Positions 1-8,567 of a DNA stretch of 34,092 bases are shown here, piece by piece; the first letter of the stretch is position 1; every line of letters begins with the position of its first letter. The DNA is from Bacteroides sp. GTDB lineage: Bacteria > Bacteroidota > Bacteroidia > Bacteroidales > Bacteroidaceae. The translations under genes were made by a program, and so were the position numbers. Location of the stretch: the NCBI GenBank assembly GCA_019414665.1, contig DXLO01000029.1:1-34092 (forward strand), in the 5' to 3' direction. A model generated the notes under the pieces. The model saw only the letters and a list, made by a program, of their open reading frames with translations, made no database searches and was not told where the DNA came from.

Positions 1-63
1 CTTTGTGTATGAATTAGTTGGCTGATTTTGTAATATTTAATGAATGTCCCTAAATGATCAAAT

Positions 64-95
64 AAGTCAACTGAAACGACCAGGTAAGTTGACTT
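64..95 (-). terminator. possible terminator of the sulfatase-maturase gene
   Basis: A perfect 9-bp inverted repeat (AAGTCAACT and AGTTGACTT) with a 14-base loop lies about 35 bases beyond the stop of the maturase gene. On the minus strand it is followed by only a weak T-run (ATTTGATC). Placement suits transcript termination, but the stem is short and the U-tract poor. Confidence 0.35.
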
Positions 96-129
96 GCTTG
101 TTCCATACAGTCGGCTTACTGAAAACAGT

Positions 130-1365
130 CTATTTATTTCTCTTTTCTCTCGCCCACTCCATCACATTAGCCGGAGCGCGTTCCGCCAGATATTCCTTCT
201 TCATAAAATCCATATAGGGTGCTACGTGGTCAAAAAATTGATAATATCCCTTACACAAGTAATTCAATCCCGGTTCACCGTCTTTACTTAACATAAAACG
301 ATTCTTCGGACATTCCCCATGACAGGCAAACTCATAAGAACAGTTCAGGCACTGCTGTGGCAGACTATTGTGCTTCATCACACCAAAAGTTTCCTGTTCT
401 TTACCATACATCATCTCCACCAAAGTCTTCTGATAAATATTTCCCAATTTATACTCAGGAAAGACAAAATGATCGCAAGCATACACATCACCGTTGAATT
501 CCATCACGGCTGCATGTCCACAATATTTAGCTAATGAACAAACGCCTGGCTGCTGTCCCACCCAATTGGCCAGCGTAGAATCAAACAACTGAATATAGTA
601 ATTGCCCACGTCATTCAGTACCCATTCGTCGAAAATAGTACAAAGGAAATTCCCCCACTGCTCGGGAGTAATGGAGAAAGGAGCCAGTTCACCGTCTTTT
701 TGCTTTAATGAAGAAAGCCGAAGACCGTCCGCACGGCTAGACAGTCGCTCGACAATGGGAGTAAACTGTATATAATGACAATCAAGTTCGTCACGAAAGA
801 AACGATAGAAGTCCAACGGATAATCTGCATTATAGTCATTGACCACTGCCATGGCATTCCATTCCACTCCATGCTTTTTCAACAGGTTAATCCCTTTCAT
901 TACCTTATAGAAAGAAGGTTGTCCCATCTTGTTCTTCCGGTATTCATCGTGAAATTCCTGAGGACCGTCTATAGAAATGCCTACCAAAAAATTATTCTCA
1001 CGGAAGAATTCACACCATTCATCTGTCAGCAATGTGCCATTTGTCTGAATGCAATTATCAATGGTTCTACCACCTGCATATTTTTTCTGAAGTTCCAAGG
1101 CTTTCTTATAAAAAACTAAAGGACGCATCAAAGTTTCTCCCCCATGCCAGGTAAACAAAACTTGCGGCATGGTTTGCGACTGAATATATTCTTTAATAAA
1201 TTTCTCCAGTAATTCATCGCTCATCACATGACGCGGCTGTTCCTCATATAACTTGGATTTTTCCAAATAATAACAATAATCACAGGCCAGATTACAAACC
1301 GCACCTACAGGTTTGGTCATTATATATAGCGGCTTTGCAAAAGGAGTTATGGTTGCTTCTTTCAT
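130..1365 (-). CDS. chuR: anaerobic sulfatase-maturating enzyme (radical SAM, SPASM)
   Basis: This 411-residue cytoplasmic radical-SAM enzyme would oxidise the active-site Ser or Cys of sulfatases to formylglycine before export. The CX3CX2C cluster is at C24, C28 and C31 (CNLACDYC). The SPASM region has the eight cysteines expected for two auxiliary 4Fe-4S clusters: C276, C282, C297, C339, C342, C348, C352 and C371. D298, next to C297, matches the catalytic Asp described for anSMEs. Length and layout match the Bacteroides thetaiotaomicron enzyme formerly called ChuR, which I recall as close in sequence. It is transcribed alone. The sulfatase at 13969-15558 carries a serine-type signature and would need this enzyme, although the two genes are 12.6 kb apart. 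The ATG is close behind a good -7 box. Family assignment is near certain; physiological clients are inferred. Confidence 0.95.
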   Translation of the reverse strand: MKEATITPFAKPLYIMTKPVGAVCNLACDYCYYLEKSKLYEEQPRHVMSDELLEKFIKEYIQSQTMPQVLFTWHGGETLMRPLVFYKKALELQKKYAGGRTIDNCIQTNGTLLTDEWCEFFRENNFLVGISIDGPQEFHDEYRKNKMGQPSFYKVMKGINLLKKHGVEWNAMAVVNDYNADYPLDFYRFFRDELDCHYIQFTPIVERLSSRADGLRLSSLKQKDGELAPFSITPEQWGNFLCTIFDEWVLNDVGNYYIQLFDSTLANWVGQQPGVCSLAKYCGHAAVMEFNGDVYACDHFVFPEYKLGNIYQKTLVEMMYGKEQETFGVMKHNSLPQQCLNCSYEFACHGECPKNRFMLSKDGEPGLNYLCKGYYQFFDHVAPYMDFMKKEYLAERAPANVMEWAREKRNK

Positions 1366-1398
1366 TTGTTTTTCATTTAATTCCTAGTATAAAGAATA

Positions 1399-1406
1399 CA
1401 AAGATA
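1399..1406 (-). promoter_or_regulatory. candidate -7 box for the maturase gene
   Basis: TATCTTTG on the minus strand matches the Bacteroidetes -7 consensus TAnnTTTG, about 33 bases before the maturase ATG. No clear -33 TTTG element was seen. Confidence 0.5.
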
Positions 1407-1558
1407 AAGCTATTTTTCAATATTCGTTCTTACAGTAACAGGTTTATGCTACCCTCTACCCCCAAAAGGACATTCTTCTTGCCACCCAATCTGTTTCAAA
1501 TATAAGAGTTCCACCTTGCTTCAAACTCTTGAAACAAAATGAAACTCTGACCCTCTAT

Positions 1559-2704
1559 TCAAAATATCACTTGAAAACGTGTCTGAAACGCACTTAATGA
1601 CTGATTTTCAAATCCCACTCTATCCGTTATCTTAGTATAAGAGTACCGGAATCTCCATATCATATACTTATTGATATAATAATTGACAGTAAAAGAGACA
1701 TCGTTCAAACGCCCGCCATAAATATGGGACCGGGTATCCGACATATCAGTATAGTTATATCCGAATACGCATTCCAACGAACCAGAGTCCGGAGTGGCAA
1801 TACCACAATCCGTATGTGAATATCTATAATTACCACCTATCAGCAAACCTCTCAGTATTCCATACATACCACTCGCTTTATAATTCTTAAAATCCTTTTT
1901 CCGGTTCACTTGAAGATAATAATATTGTGCTTCCAATGCCACAGGACCATATCCTGCTATCATCTCCGGTGTAAATTTTATCAAGTTCTTTGCATCCGGA
2001 ATCAAGGCATTCACAGCTCTGACTTTTGCAATACGCGTCGGGAAATTAGCCCCCAAGTCAAAGCTAGTATGGTTAAGTGTAGGTTCGCTATTGTATCTAG
2101 GTGTTTCGTAAGCACCGGAAATACCCAACTGAAACAATCTCCCTGTGTCATGTAAAGGACGATAGACCAAGCGGCTCATAGCACCATAACCCATTTTACC
2201 CAATTCATTGGATTTCTTCTTAAGAGCCTCGCTCTCCACATGAACACTAGCTGTACCGAAAAAATCATTTTTGTCATACACAAACATAGCCCCTATCAGC
2301 CGGCTGTTGAAAAAAGCCTCATTACTTGCCGGCTCCTCCATGGTTACTTTCATAGACGAACTAGTAGAACTTTGAAGCCCGAACTGATGTACAAAATTCC
2401 CTACACGTAATAACGCATGTGAGGAAAATTGTCTTTCTACAAATATGTCTTTTAAACTGACCTTTCCATACGCATAGCCTATATCCACTTTCGCTTTATA
2501 TTTTCCATAGGTTGCTTTTACACCTATCCGGGCATCAGGAATCGCTACACCATCTACAAAGTTTTTATTATCTGAATGAAACAAGCCTCCATCCATCAAG
2601 ATTCGTCCTGTAGGACGTATTTTCAAAACTGATTGTTCCTGTGCATTTACCTGTACGGAGAGCAATATCAGGAGAAAAACTCCTAATGATATAAGATTTT
2701 TCAT
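1559..2704 (-). CDS. phosphate-selective porin (OprP/OprO-like) outer-membrane protein
   Basis: This is a 381-residue predicted beta-barrel. I start it at the ATG at 2704, because that gives an ordinary signal peptide (MKNLISLGVFLLILLSVQVNAQ) directly before the mature protein; 31 more codons are open upstream but look non-coding. The mature part resembles the phosphate-selective porin O/P family: an RPTGRILMDGG opening strand, the stretch RVGNFVHQFGLQ, and alternating aromatic/polar strands ending in a terminal phenylalanine (RFQVIF), the usual outer-membrane barrel signature. It lies 238 bases downstream of, and on the same strand as, an acid phosphatase, suggesting a phosphate-release and uptake pair. 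Substrate is unproven: many Bacteroidetes members of this family have unknown solutes. Confidence 0.8.
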   Translation of the reverse strand: MKNLISLGVFLLILLSVQVNAQEQSVLKIRPTGRILMDGGLFHSDNKNFVDGVAIPDARIGVKATYGKYKAKVDIGYAYGKVSLKDIFVERQFSSHALLRVGNFVHQFGLQSSTSSSMKVTMEEPASNEAFFNSRLIGAMFVYDKNDFFGTASVHVESEALKKKSNELGKMGYGAMSRLVYRPLHDTGRLFQLGISGAYETPRYNSEPTLNHTSFDLGANFPTRIAKVRAVNALIPDAKNLIKFTPEMIAGYGPVALEAQYYYLQVNRKKDFKNYKASGMYGILRGLLIGGNYRYSHTDCGIATPDSGSLECVFGYNYTDMSDTRSHIYGGRLNDVSFTVNYYINKYMIWRFRYSYTKITDRVGFENQSLSAFQTRFQVIF

Positions 2705-2942
2705 AATATACAGTTTTAATGGTAACCATCCAAGTATCCTGTCAGTCTGTCTCTGATTTTTATCATACTGAGGGCAGTGAAGAATCTGTAAGACCACACA
2801 ATGAAAGCAATCAGTCAGACTCCTCCTCCCATCAGCATCCGGTCAATAGTCATGCTTTTAGGCTCAGCAAATACTCTTGTCCGGTTCATCTAAGAAAAAC
2901 ATTACATTAAATAGTTACGGTTTATGGTTAAGTTATAGGGAA

Positions 2943-3719
2943 TTATTTTTTGGAAACAGACTGAATGAGTCCTGCTTTTTGCAGCTTGGAGAACTCATCT
3001 TTCGCCTTATTAAGCTGTTTCACAAAAGCATCGTTGGCATGGAGACGGGCAACAACAGCACTAGCCACAATTCGGGCAGCATCTACATCACTTTGGAAAT
3101 GATACCCACAAATAACACGACTCTGTCCCATTTCAAATCCTCTTTTCAGAATCTCATTCTGCCTGTCAGGATTGATTTCTGCCAAAACAAGGGCAGTAGC
3201 CCATCCTATGGCTGTATGTCCCGAAGGATAGGAACCGTTCGTTGAAAGTTCTTCCTGCTGTTCGGGATTACAAGTCATTTCATTGAAAAAACTAAAAGGA
3301 CGTACACGCATATAATACTCTTTAGCATGACGGGTAGCCAAATCTCCGGCATCCTCTCTCATATTAATAATGAGCCTATACAGTTCCGGCGTTTTATCCC
3401 TCGTTATTTCAATACCAAAAGCCTCCGAAAAGGCAAAGGGAACGCCATCACCATTTACACGGGCATCACTGACAGCTTGTTCACCCCTAGGAGTATCCCT
3501 TTGCAATTTCCCCCAGTCGTAACGGGCTTTGTCATACAAGAACAAAATACTTCCTGCTTCAGGAGGAGGAGGCAGTAACTCCAGACTATTGGCAACCTCC
3601 GATTCTTCCAAATAATAAAGTTCGGGATTGGTTCTTCTATCCTTTATTTTTTTCTCTTGTGCAAAGATGTTTAATGAAATGGCACAAAACACTAGAAGTA
3701 AGACAAACTTTGTTTTCAT
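2943..3719 (-). CDS. class A non-specific acid phosphatase (PAP2 superfamily)
   Basis: This 258-residue secreted phosphatase has a signal peptide ending near FAQ (residues 18-21). It carries the whole PAP2/class A acid phosphatase signature: K133-X6-R140-P141, then P165-S166-G167-H168 (SYPSGH), then S200-R201-X5-H207-X3-D211. H207 would be the phosphorylated nucleophile and H168 the proton donor, by analogy with PhoN/PhoC enzymes. It should act in the periplasm on phosphomonoesters. The spacing and the absence of membrane helices favour the soluble PhoN type over lipid phosphatases. The porin-like gene downstream on the same strand could admit phosphate or phosphorylated substrates. A lipid-A or undecaprenyl-pyrophosphate phosphatase is less likely for a soluble protein of this form. 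Confidence 0.9.
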   Translation of the reverse strand: MKTKFVLLLVFCAISLNIFAQEKKIKDRRTNPELYYLEESEVANSLELLPPPPEAGSILFLYDKARYDWGKLQRDTPRGEQAVSDARVNGDGVPFAFSEAFGIEITRDKTPELYRLIINMREDAGDLATRHAKEYYMRVRPFSFFNEMTCNPEQQEELSTNGSYPSGHTAIGWATALVLAEINPDRQNEILKRGFEMGQSRVICGYHFQSDVDAARIVASAVVARLHANDAFVKQLNKAKDEFSKLQKAGLIQSVSKK

Positions 3720-3834
3720 GATAAAAGTTTAGTTTAAACGGTTAATTAATAAAATTCAATTGGTTTTTCGAAAAACATTTTAATCATCTACGGAACGTAC
3801 GACAAACAATCAGAGTGTCCGCATCTGACGGAAA

Positions 3835-3842
3835 CAAAAGTA
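3835..3842 (-). promoter_or_regulatory. possible -7 box for the acid phosphatase gene
   Basis: TACTTTTG on the minus strand fits TAnnTTTG, but it is about 116 bases before the ATG and no -33 TTTG was found at the right distance. It would imply a long 5' leader. Confidence 0.3.
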
Positions 3843-3925
3843 GTGTTTGAAATTATCCCGAAAATACCTTTTTAATCCCGTTTCCTCCTTTTATATGACC
3901 AAAACATCCTAGAAGAGAAAAGGAG

Positions 3926-3963
3926 GAAAAAAGGAGAGCCGGAAGTGTTTCAGCACTTCCGGC
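3926..3963 (-). terminator. rho-independent terminator of the propeller-regulator gene
   Basis: A perfect 10-bp GC-rich stem (GCCGGAAGTG / CACTTCCGGC) with a 6-base loop is followed on the minus strand by TCTCCTTTTTTCC. It lies 85 bases beyond the regulator stop codon and ahead of the phosphatase promoter region, so it probably separates the two transcripts. Confidence 0.8.
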
Positions 3964-4047
3964 AAAAAAGCCATTCCTCATAACAAAACAGATACACGAA
4001 GCCGGCTCTACGAAATACAGTAAATTGAGATAACTCTAAAGATGGAC

Positions 4048-6444
4048 TTATTTTCTTCTTGAATTGATACGGTCATAAAGCAGATTGATGACTTTACAAT
4101 CAAACTCCCCATCAGGATAAAGTTGTTCTATTTCTTTCCTTACATTATACTTATGTCTTGTTACCGTTGCCTGATCCACATCCAGCACTCTTGAAATAAT
4201 AGCAGCATCAATATCTTCTATCATCAGAAGTATCGTTATAAAATACCTTTCTTTTCCCCTTCGTTTCATAAAGGATAATTTACCCAATTCAGGATATTTG
4301 TCAGCAAAATCCAAACACACCTGTTTCAGTTCCTGACGCATATCATCCTCTCCCTCTGTTTTTCTGTATCCCAAGGCATCAAACAGGGTCTTGACTTTTT
4401 TGTCAACCTTATGAACGTCCATTTCCAGTTCCTCCCAATTCATCCCGACATCATCCGGATTTATCCCTTTTTTATCCATCAGCGCTTTCCGAGTTCCTTT
4501 TTTCCGTCTTTTCAAAAGGAAAAGAGCAAGAAAAGCCGATAGCAGCACCGCTATTGACAGGATGATATACAGCGCATAGGACATCTCTTCTTTTTCTATC
4601 GAGATAGGAAGCAAGCCTGATTTACCATCAAAAAGGAATAATCCTGACTTACATCCCAAAACCGCTTTCCGTCCATTGACGGCAATACAAGGCTTGCTAA
4701 AAGCCAAATCGCAGAATAATGGTTCTGGGACACCGGCATCATCCAATCCCTTAAAACTCATACCATAATAATAGAGTATGAAAAAGCCCTCATTAGGATT
4801 CTTTTCAAGAGCTCCCGATATTGATTTCACATGTTTCACTGGCAACAAGGTCGCATTTTCTTCATTAACGATTCCCAACGAGGTATTCAAGTATTTATTT
4901 CTACCATTCATTATCACACCATAAACACTCTCATACTCTGATAAATCACGTATCTGCCAGAAAGATTCCTGCGGTCTGTTTAAAGGTCTTCCATACAATC
5001 CTTTGTTCAAGGTCGTTACATAAATACTATCCTCATTCTCACAAATTCCGGTAATATAAGCGTCGATAGTATCTTTCACCCCTTTATCTGACACAACCGG
5101 AATAGGAGTTACAATATGGTCCTGCTGTTCATCTATAATACCTAAATATTCCCTAGTACCCACATAAAGACAATGTTCCGCGGTGGAATAATAAAGAGAA
5201 GTGATATTATTCTGCCCTTTCGTGTTACTGAACTGCAAAAGACACTCCGCTCTATTGCCTTTAATCTTATAAAGTTTCTTACGCGTAGCAAGAAAGAAAG
5301 TATTAGGACTGGTTCCCAAAAATTTTATAATATCATTACCCACAATATCCAAGCCTTCAATCTTTCCTAAAGACTTTGATTTGAATTCCGGATGATTATA
5401 GACAAACTTATACAGATGTAAACGAAGATCATCGGTAATAAAGAAAATGGAGTCTCCCGTCCTTTTATCACTAACTGCCAATACATTATTGTCTAAATCT
5501 GCCGAGTTCTGTCGCAAGGCAAAAGAAAGCATAGCCTCTCTGCATGCCAGATGCAGAAAATCTTTCCCCATAAAGCCTATCTGCCTAGCGATAGTACTGA
5601 TACCATTCGGCAAATCATATTCTAAAGTGCAACCGTCTTTGACATAAAGTATAGAATTAGCACTGATAAACCATTCATCCTTGTCGGGTCCTTGAGCATA
5701 CAAGTAACACCGTCCTTTGCGTACAAGCGTCTTTTTTCCATCGGGAGATATCTTAAAAACCGAATTTTCCAACAAAGCATATACTGTATCATTATAAACA
5801 CTGACATTGGTAACCAGAGAATCTATAACAGGTCGTTTAAAGTCCTTTTCAAGATTACGGACAACAAACAACCCCTGTTCACTAGCCACATATAGTTTTT
5901 TTTCCTTTATCACAACCTTATTCACCCCACAGTTTTTACTACATTTCCCTAGTTGAATGGGAGTGAGTTCATGAGATGTGGAACCATCTTTCAAATTCAA
6001 TCTAAACAGTCCATTACTAGTCCCCACATACAAACACTGTTTGTCATCATCCAAAGCCATACTATATACCGAATAATTCATCCTCTTATTTTTTATGTAG
6101 TAAGTCTGGGTCTGCCGAGAGGATTTAGCCAATAGTTTCAAACCGGCATCTCTTGTTCCCACAAACAGAGAATCTTCACTATATTCCAATATATCATATA
6201 TACGCCGGTTGCTATTAATGGAATAGGTCTGGCAATTATTGTTCACTTTTTCTATGATACAACCGTCTTCCTGACCAATATAAAGTTTATCCGCATCTGC
6301 TGTCGAACGGCTGATACATGATATAGGAGCGTCAAATGTATTGATATTGCAAGTGAGCTTTATAGGTTTCGGAACAAGCGCATCCTTGCAGCCTGTCAAA
6401 CAGAACAAGGCTAATATAAAAAGAAAGTACAAGCTTTTTTTCAT
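4048..6444 (-). CDS. membrane-spanning one-component regulator: lipobox, beta-propeller, TM helix, C-terminal HTH
   Basis: This is a 798-residue protein. Residues 1-19 form a lipoprotein-type signal with an LTGC lipobox (C19). Residues about 38-610 show roughly 14 blade-like repeats of the form [LY]-[VI]-G-T-x-x-G-L (for example YVGTSNGLFRL, FVGTRDAGLKLL), as in the double propellers of HTCS sensors. A single helix (about 623-644) follows immediately, with positive residues KRRKK on the inner side, and no Y_Y_Y domain between. The cytoplasmic tail of about 150 residues ends in a helix-turn-helix-like segment (about 744-772, ISRVLDVDQATVTRHKYNV). There is no histidine kinase or receiver domain. 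By layout it would sense a periplasmic ligand and contact DNA directly, like SusR in principle. Its target is unknown: it is on the same strand as the PUL enzymes but separated by a terminator and 246 bases. Confidence 0.75.
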   Translation of the reverse strand: MKKSLYFLFILALFCLTGCKDALVPKPIKLTCNINTFDAPISCISRSTADADKLYIGQEDGCIIEKVNNNCQTYSINSNRRIYDILEYSEDSLFVGTRDAGLKLLAKSSRQTQTYYIKNKRMNYSVYSMALDDDKQCLYVGTSNGLFRLNLKDGSTSHELTPIQLGKCSKNCGVNKVVIKEKKLYVASEQGLFVVRNLEKDFKRPVIDSLVTNVSVYNDTVYALLENSVFKISPDGKKTLVRKGRCYLYAQGPDKDEWFISANSILYVKDGCTLEYDLPNGISTIARQIGFMGKDFLHLACREAMLSFALRQNSADLDNNVLAVSDKRTGDSIFFITDDLRLHLYKFVYNHPEFKSKSLGKIEGLDIVGNDIIKFLGTSPNTFFLATRKKLYKIKGNRAECLLQFSNTKGQNNITSLYYSTAEHCLYVGTREYLGIIDEQQDHIVTPIPVVSDKGVKDTIDAYITGICENEDSIYVTTLNKGLYGRPLNRPQESFWQIRDLSEYESVYGVIMNGRNKYLNTSLGIVNEENATLLPVKHVKSISGALEKNPNEGFFILYYYGMSFKGLDDAGVPEPLFCDLAFSKPCIAVNGRKAVLGCKSGLFLFDGKSGLLPISIEKEEMSYALYIILSIAVLLSAFLALFLLKRRKKGTRKALMDKKGINPDDVGMNWEELEMDVHKVDKKVKTLFDALGYRKTEGEDDMRQELKQVCLDFADKYPELGKLSFMKRRGKERYFITILLMIEDIDAAIISRVLDVDQATVTRHKYNVRKEIEQLYPDGEFDCKVINLLYDRINSRRK

Positions 6445-6524
6445 ATTTTACTCATTTAAGTGATATCGATTAAACAAAGGCTTTCTACAATTAATCAAAA
6501 AGTTGAATATCTGTTATGCTTATG

Positions 6525-6532
6525 CAAATATA
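6525..6532 (-). promoter_or_regulatory. candidate -7 box for the propeller-regulator gene
   Basis: TATATTTG on the minus strand fits TAnnTTTG, about 80 bases before the ATG and after the upstream operon's terminator. This supports separate transcription of the regulator. No convincing -33 element was seen. Confidence 0.4.
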
Positions 6533-6599
6533 ATACGTTTTCTCAAAATCCGGAAAGCTCTTAACAGATTATTAGCTAATTCCTTAATATGCCTTCCAT

Positions 6600-6661
6600 A
6601 TACAAAAGAAGTTACGTCAAAACCCAGATGATTCTCTCACCCGACTTTTGACATAACTTCT
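6600..6661 (-). terminator. terminator of the sulfatase-GH20-GH2-GH29 operon
   Basis: Two 16-base arms (6607-6622 and 6646-6661) are complementary at 15 of 16 positions; the single exception would be a G-U-type pair in RNA. The loop is 23 bases. On the minus strand the stem is followed by TTTTGTA. It starts 30 bases after the GH29 stop codon. Confidence 0.7.
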
Positions 6662-6690
6662 CCTAAAATAAAAAAATATATTAACCTGAT

Positions 6691-8550
6691 TTATTTCAAC
6701 AATACTCCTATCTCACCGACAGCAGTTACTGCTTTGTTATTTATTTCGGTAACAGGCTCCAGTTTAAAATAACGGGCCGGATAAGTCTTTCCGAAACGTA
6801 CAAAATAAGGAACAGGATTATGCATGATATTACTGAATTCACCTGTAGCGTCACACTTCATCCAATCCTTACCATCCCGGCTGACATAAAAGTTGTATTT
6901 ATAGATAGTGCCAGTCAGATCCTCCTCCTGTGCAGGAGCATAACTGAAACCGGCTATTTCCACTTCTTTACCCATATCAACCACCAAGGGAGTTAAAGTT
7001 TCGGTTTTCCAAACAGTTTCCTGTTTTCCATCGATGGCTGCGGCTGCATCCATGCCCACTGTTTTCCAACCATCCACCGGGACATCACTCAAGGTTACTT
7101 TCATCGTTTTATCAACCAATGGTTCAGCATAATACAAGCCTATGTTACTGATATTGACGGTTCCACGAGCACCCGTAATTGTCACTCTAACCTTTTCGGC
7201 ATGACTATCCGAGAAAGGCAACAACCGTTTATATCCCACCGTAGTTCCCTCACCCACATGATGCCATGCGCCATTGGCGAACACTTCTACTGTAAAACCT
7301 TCCACACGCTGGCCTTTTGTAATATCCTCCTGAATTAAGAAAGTATTAACAAGTGTATTCTTCCTCACCTTATATTCTTTCGTATCTCCTACTTTGGCTG
7401 TCCATATCCTATTTCCCTTCTCAACTTTATTATCAGCAAAGGTCTTTTTTATATATTCCGTCAACTCCTTGATACGTTTCACATCATTCTCGTGCATCAA
7501 ACCACGTTTATCGGGTGGAATATTCAGCAACAAAACAGAGTTACAACCCACAGAACGATAATAAATATTCACCAAGTTGGCAAGTGAACGAACTTGATTA
7601 TCCTGTTCGGCATGATAGAACCATCCCGGACGGATAGAAACATCAACTTCAGAAGGATACCAGAACAAATCCGATGCTTTAGATACCAATTCACGGCTTC
7701 CCAAATCCTTGGACATAGCATTTATGCCCAATCTCTTATAGACTTCATCAGAACCCGGATAAGAATTAGGCATCAAAGCCGTTGCACTCCATTCCGTGGT
7801 ACGTCCCAATCCACCTTCATTACCTACCCAACGCACATCATCGCCCATGATAGCGGTAACTGCCTTAGGTTGAAGACGACGAATAGTCTTCAAAATAGCG
7901 TCCCAATCATATTCCTGCTTCTTTCCGTTAGGTCCTTCGCCGTTAGCTCCATCAAACCATACCTCATGCACTTCTCCGTAATTGGTAAGCAGTTCAGTCA
8001 GCTGTTCGATGAAAAACTTATTATAAGCTTCTCCTTGTCCGTAACATTCCGCATTACGATCCCAAGGAGAAAGATAGACTCCGAATTTCAATCCATACTT
8101 GTCACAAGCTTTGCGGAGTTCCTGTACCACATCCCCTTTTCCGTTTTTCCATGGAGAAGAAGCAACAGAATGCTTGGTTGTCCGGGTAGGCCACAAACAG
8201 AAACCATCATGATGCTTGGCAGTAATGATAGCCATTTTGAAGCCACCTTCCTTCAGAGCTCTTACCCATTGTTCACAATCCAATTCGGTAGGATTGAAAA
8301 TGGCCGGATCTTCTTTACCATCTCCCCATTCACGGCCTGTAAAGGTATTAATACCAAAATGAAGGAAACAAGTGAATTCCATTTGTTGCCATGCCAACTG
8401 TTGCGGTGTAGGCACCAAACGGGAAGCCATATCTATCTTCTGTTCCGTAGTCGCTCCTGCCGGAAAAGCTACGTGTTTCTCATAATACTCCTGTGCCTGA
8501 GTTCCCAGAAAAGCACAAAGTAAGGCTGCGGTTAGAATCGTTTTTCTCAT
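6691..8550 (-). CDS. GH29 alpha-L-fucosidase, GH29-B-like, with C-terminal F5/8-type module
   Basis: This 619-residue secreted exo-fucosidase has a signal peptide ending near GTQAQ (residue 20). The catalytic barrel begins around residue 50 (HFGINTFTGREWGDG at 64-78; AKHHDGFCLWPT at 111-122). The nucleophile is D200 in VWFDGANG. E245 in RWVGNEGG, 45 residues later, is the likely acid/base; that matches the spacing I recall for GH29-B 1,3/1,4-fucosidases and argues against GH29-A. Residues about 375-480 form a beta-sandwich. About 490-619 resembles an F5/8 type C (CBM32-like) module (AAAAIDGKQETVWKTE). It is the last gene of the operon, 17 bases after GH2. In context it would remove alpha-1,3/4-fucose from Lewis-type branches before galactose release. 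Subfamily is an inference; family is firm. Confidence 0.93.
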   Translation of the reverse strand: MRKTILTAALLCAFLGTQAQEYYEKHVAFPAGATTEQKIDMASRLVPTPQQLAWQQMEFTCFLHFGINTFTGREWGDGKEDPAIFNPTELDCEQWVRALKEGGFKMAIITAKHHDGFCLWPTRTTKHSVASSPWKNGKGDVVQELRKACDKYGLKFGVYLSPWDRNAECYGQGEAYNKFFIEQLTELLTNYGEVHEVWFDGANGEGPNGKKQEYDWDAILKTIRRLQPKAVTAIMGDDVRWVGNEGGLGRTTEWSATALMPNSYPGSDEVYKRLGINAMSKDLGSRELVSKASDLFWYPSEVDVSIRPGWFYHAEQDNQVRSLANLVNIYYRSVGCNSVLLLNIPPDKRGLMHENDVKRIKELTEYIKKTFADNKVEKGNRIWTAKVGDTKEYKVRKNTLVNTFLIQEDITKGQRVEGFTVEVFANGAWHHVGEGTTVGYKRLLPFSDSHAEKVRVTITGARGTVNISNIGLYYAEPLVDKTMKVTLSDVPVDGWKTVGMDAAAAIDGKQETVWKTETLTPLVVDMGKEVEIAGFSYAPAQEEDLTGTIYKYNFYVSRDGKDWMKCDATGEFSNIMHNPVPYFVRFGKTYPARYFKLEPVTEINNKAVTAVGEIGVLLK

Positions 8551-8567
8551 TTTTCTTTATTACTAGG

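Larger units (their letters stand above)
3720..4047. other. intergenic region between regulator and acid phosphatase
   Basis: This 328-base AT-rich gap holds no convincing gene. It contains the regulator terminator (3938-3963) and a possible promoter for the phosphatase (3835-3842). The remaining leader before the phosphatase is about 110 bases and AT-rich, with no strong hairpin noticed. Confidence 0.6.

Noticed and set aside
1493..1535. Imperfect inverted repeat between the porin-like and maturase genes
   Set aside because: The arms are interrupted by a six-base bulge and no T-run follows on the minus strand, so a terminator call is not supported.
2705..2797. Extra 31 codons at the start of the porin-like gene
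   Set aside because: They precede an ordinary signal peptide that starts at 2704 and look non-coding.
2801..2893. 30-codon plus-strand ORF in the gap upstream of the porin-like gene
   Set aside because: No recognisable homology from memory, no ribosome-binding or promoter signal seen, and antisense to the probable phosphatase-porin transcript.
7594..8523. 309-codon plus-strand open frame opposite GH29
   Set aside because: It lies wholly within the fucosidase gene, whose catalytic motifs are clear; the translated sequence has no domain features.
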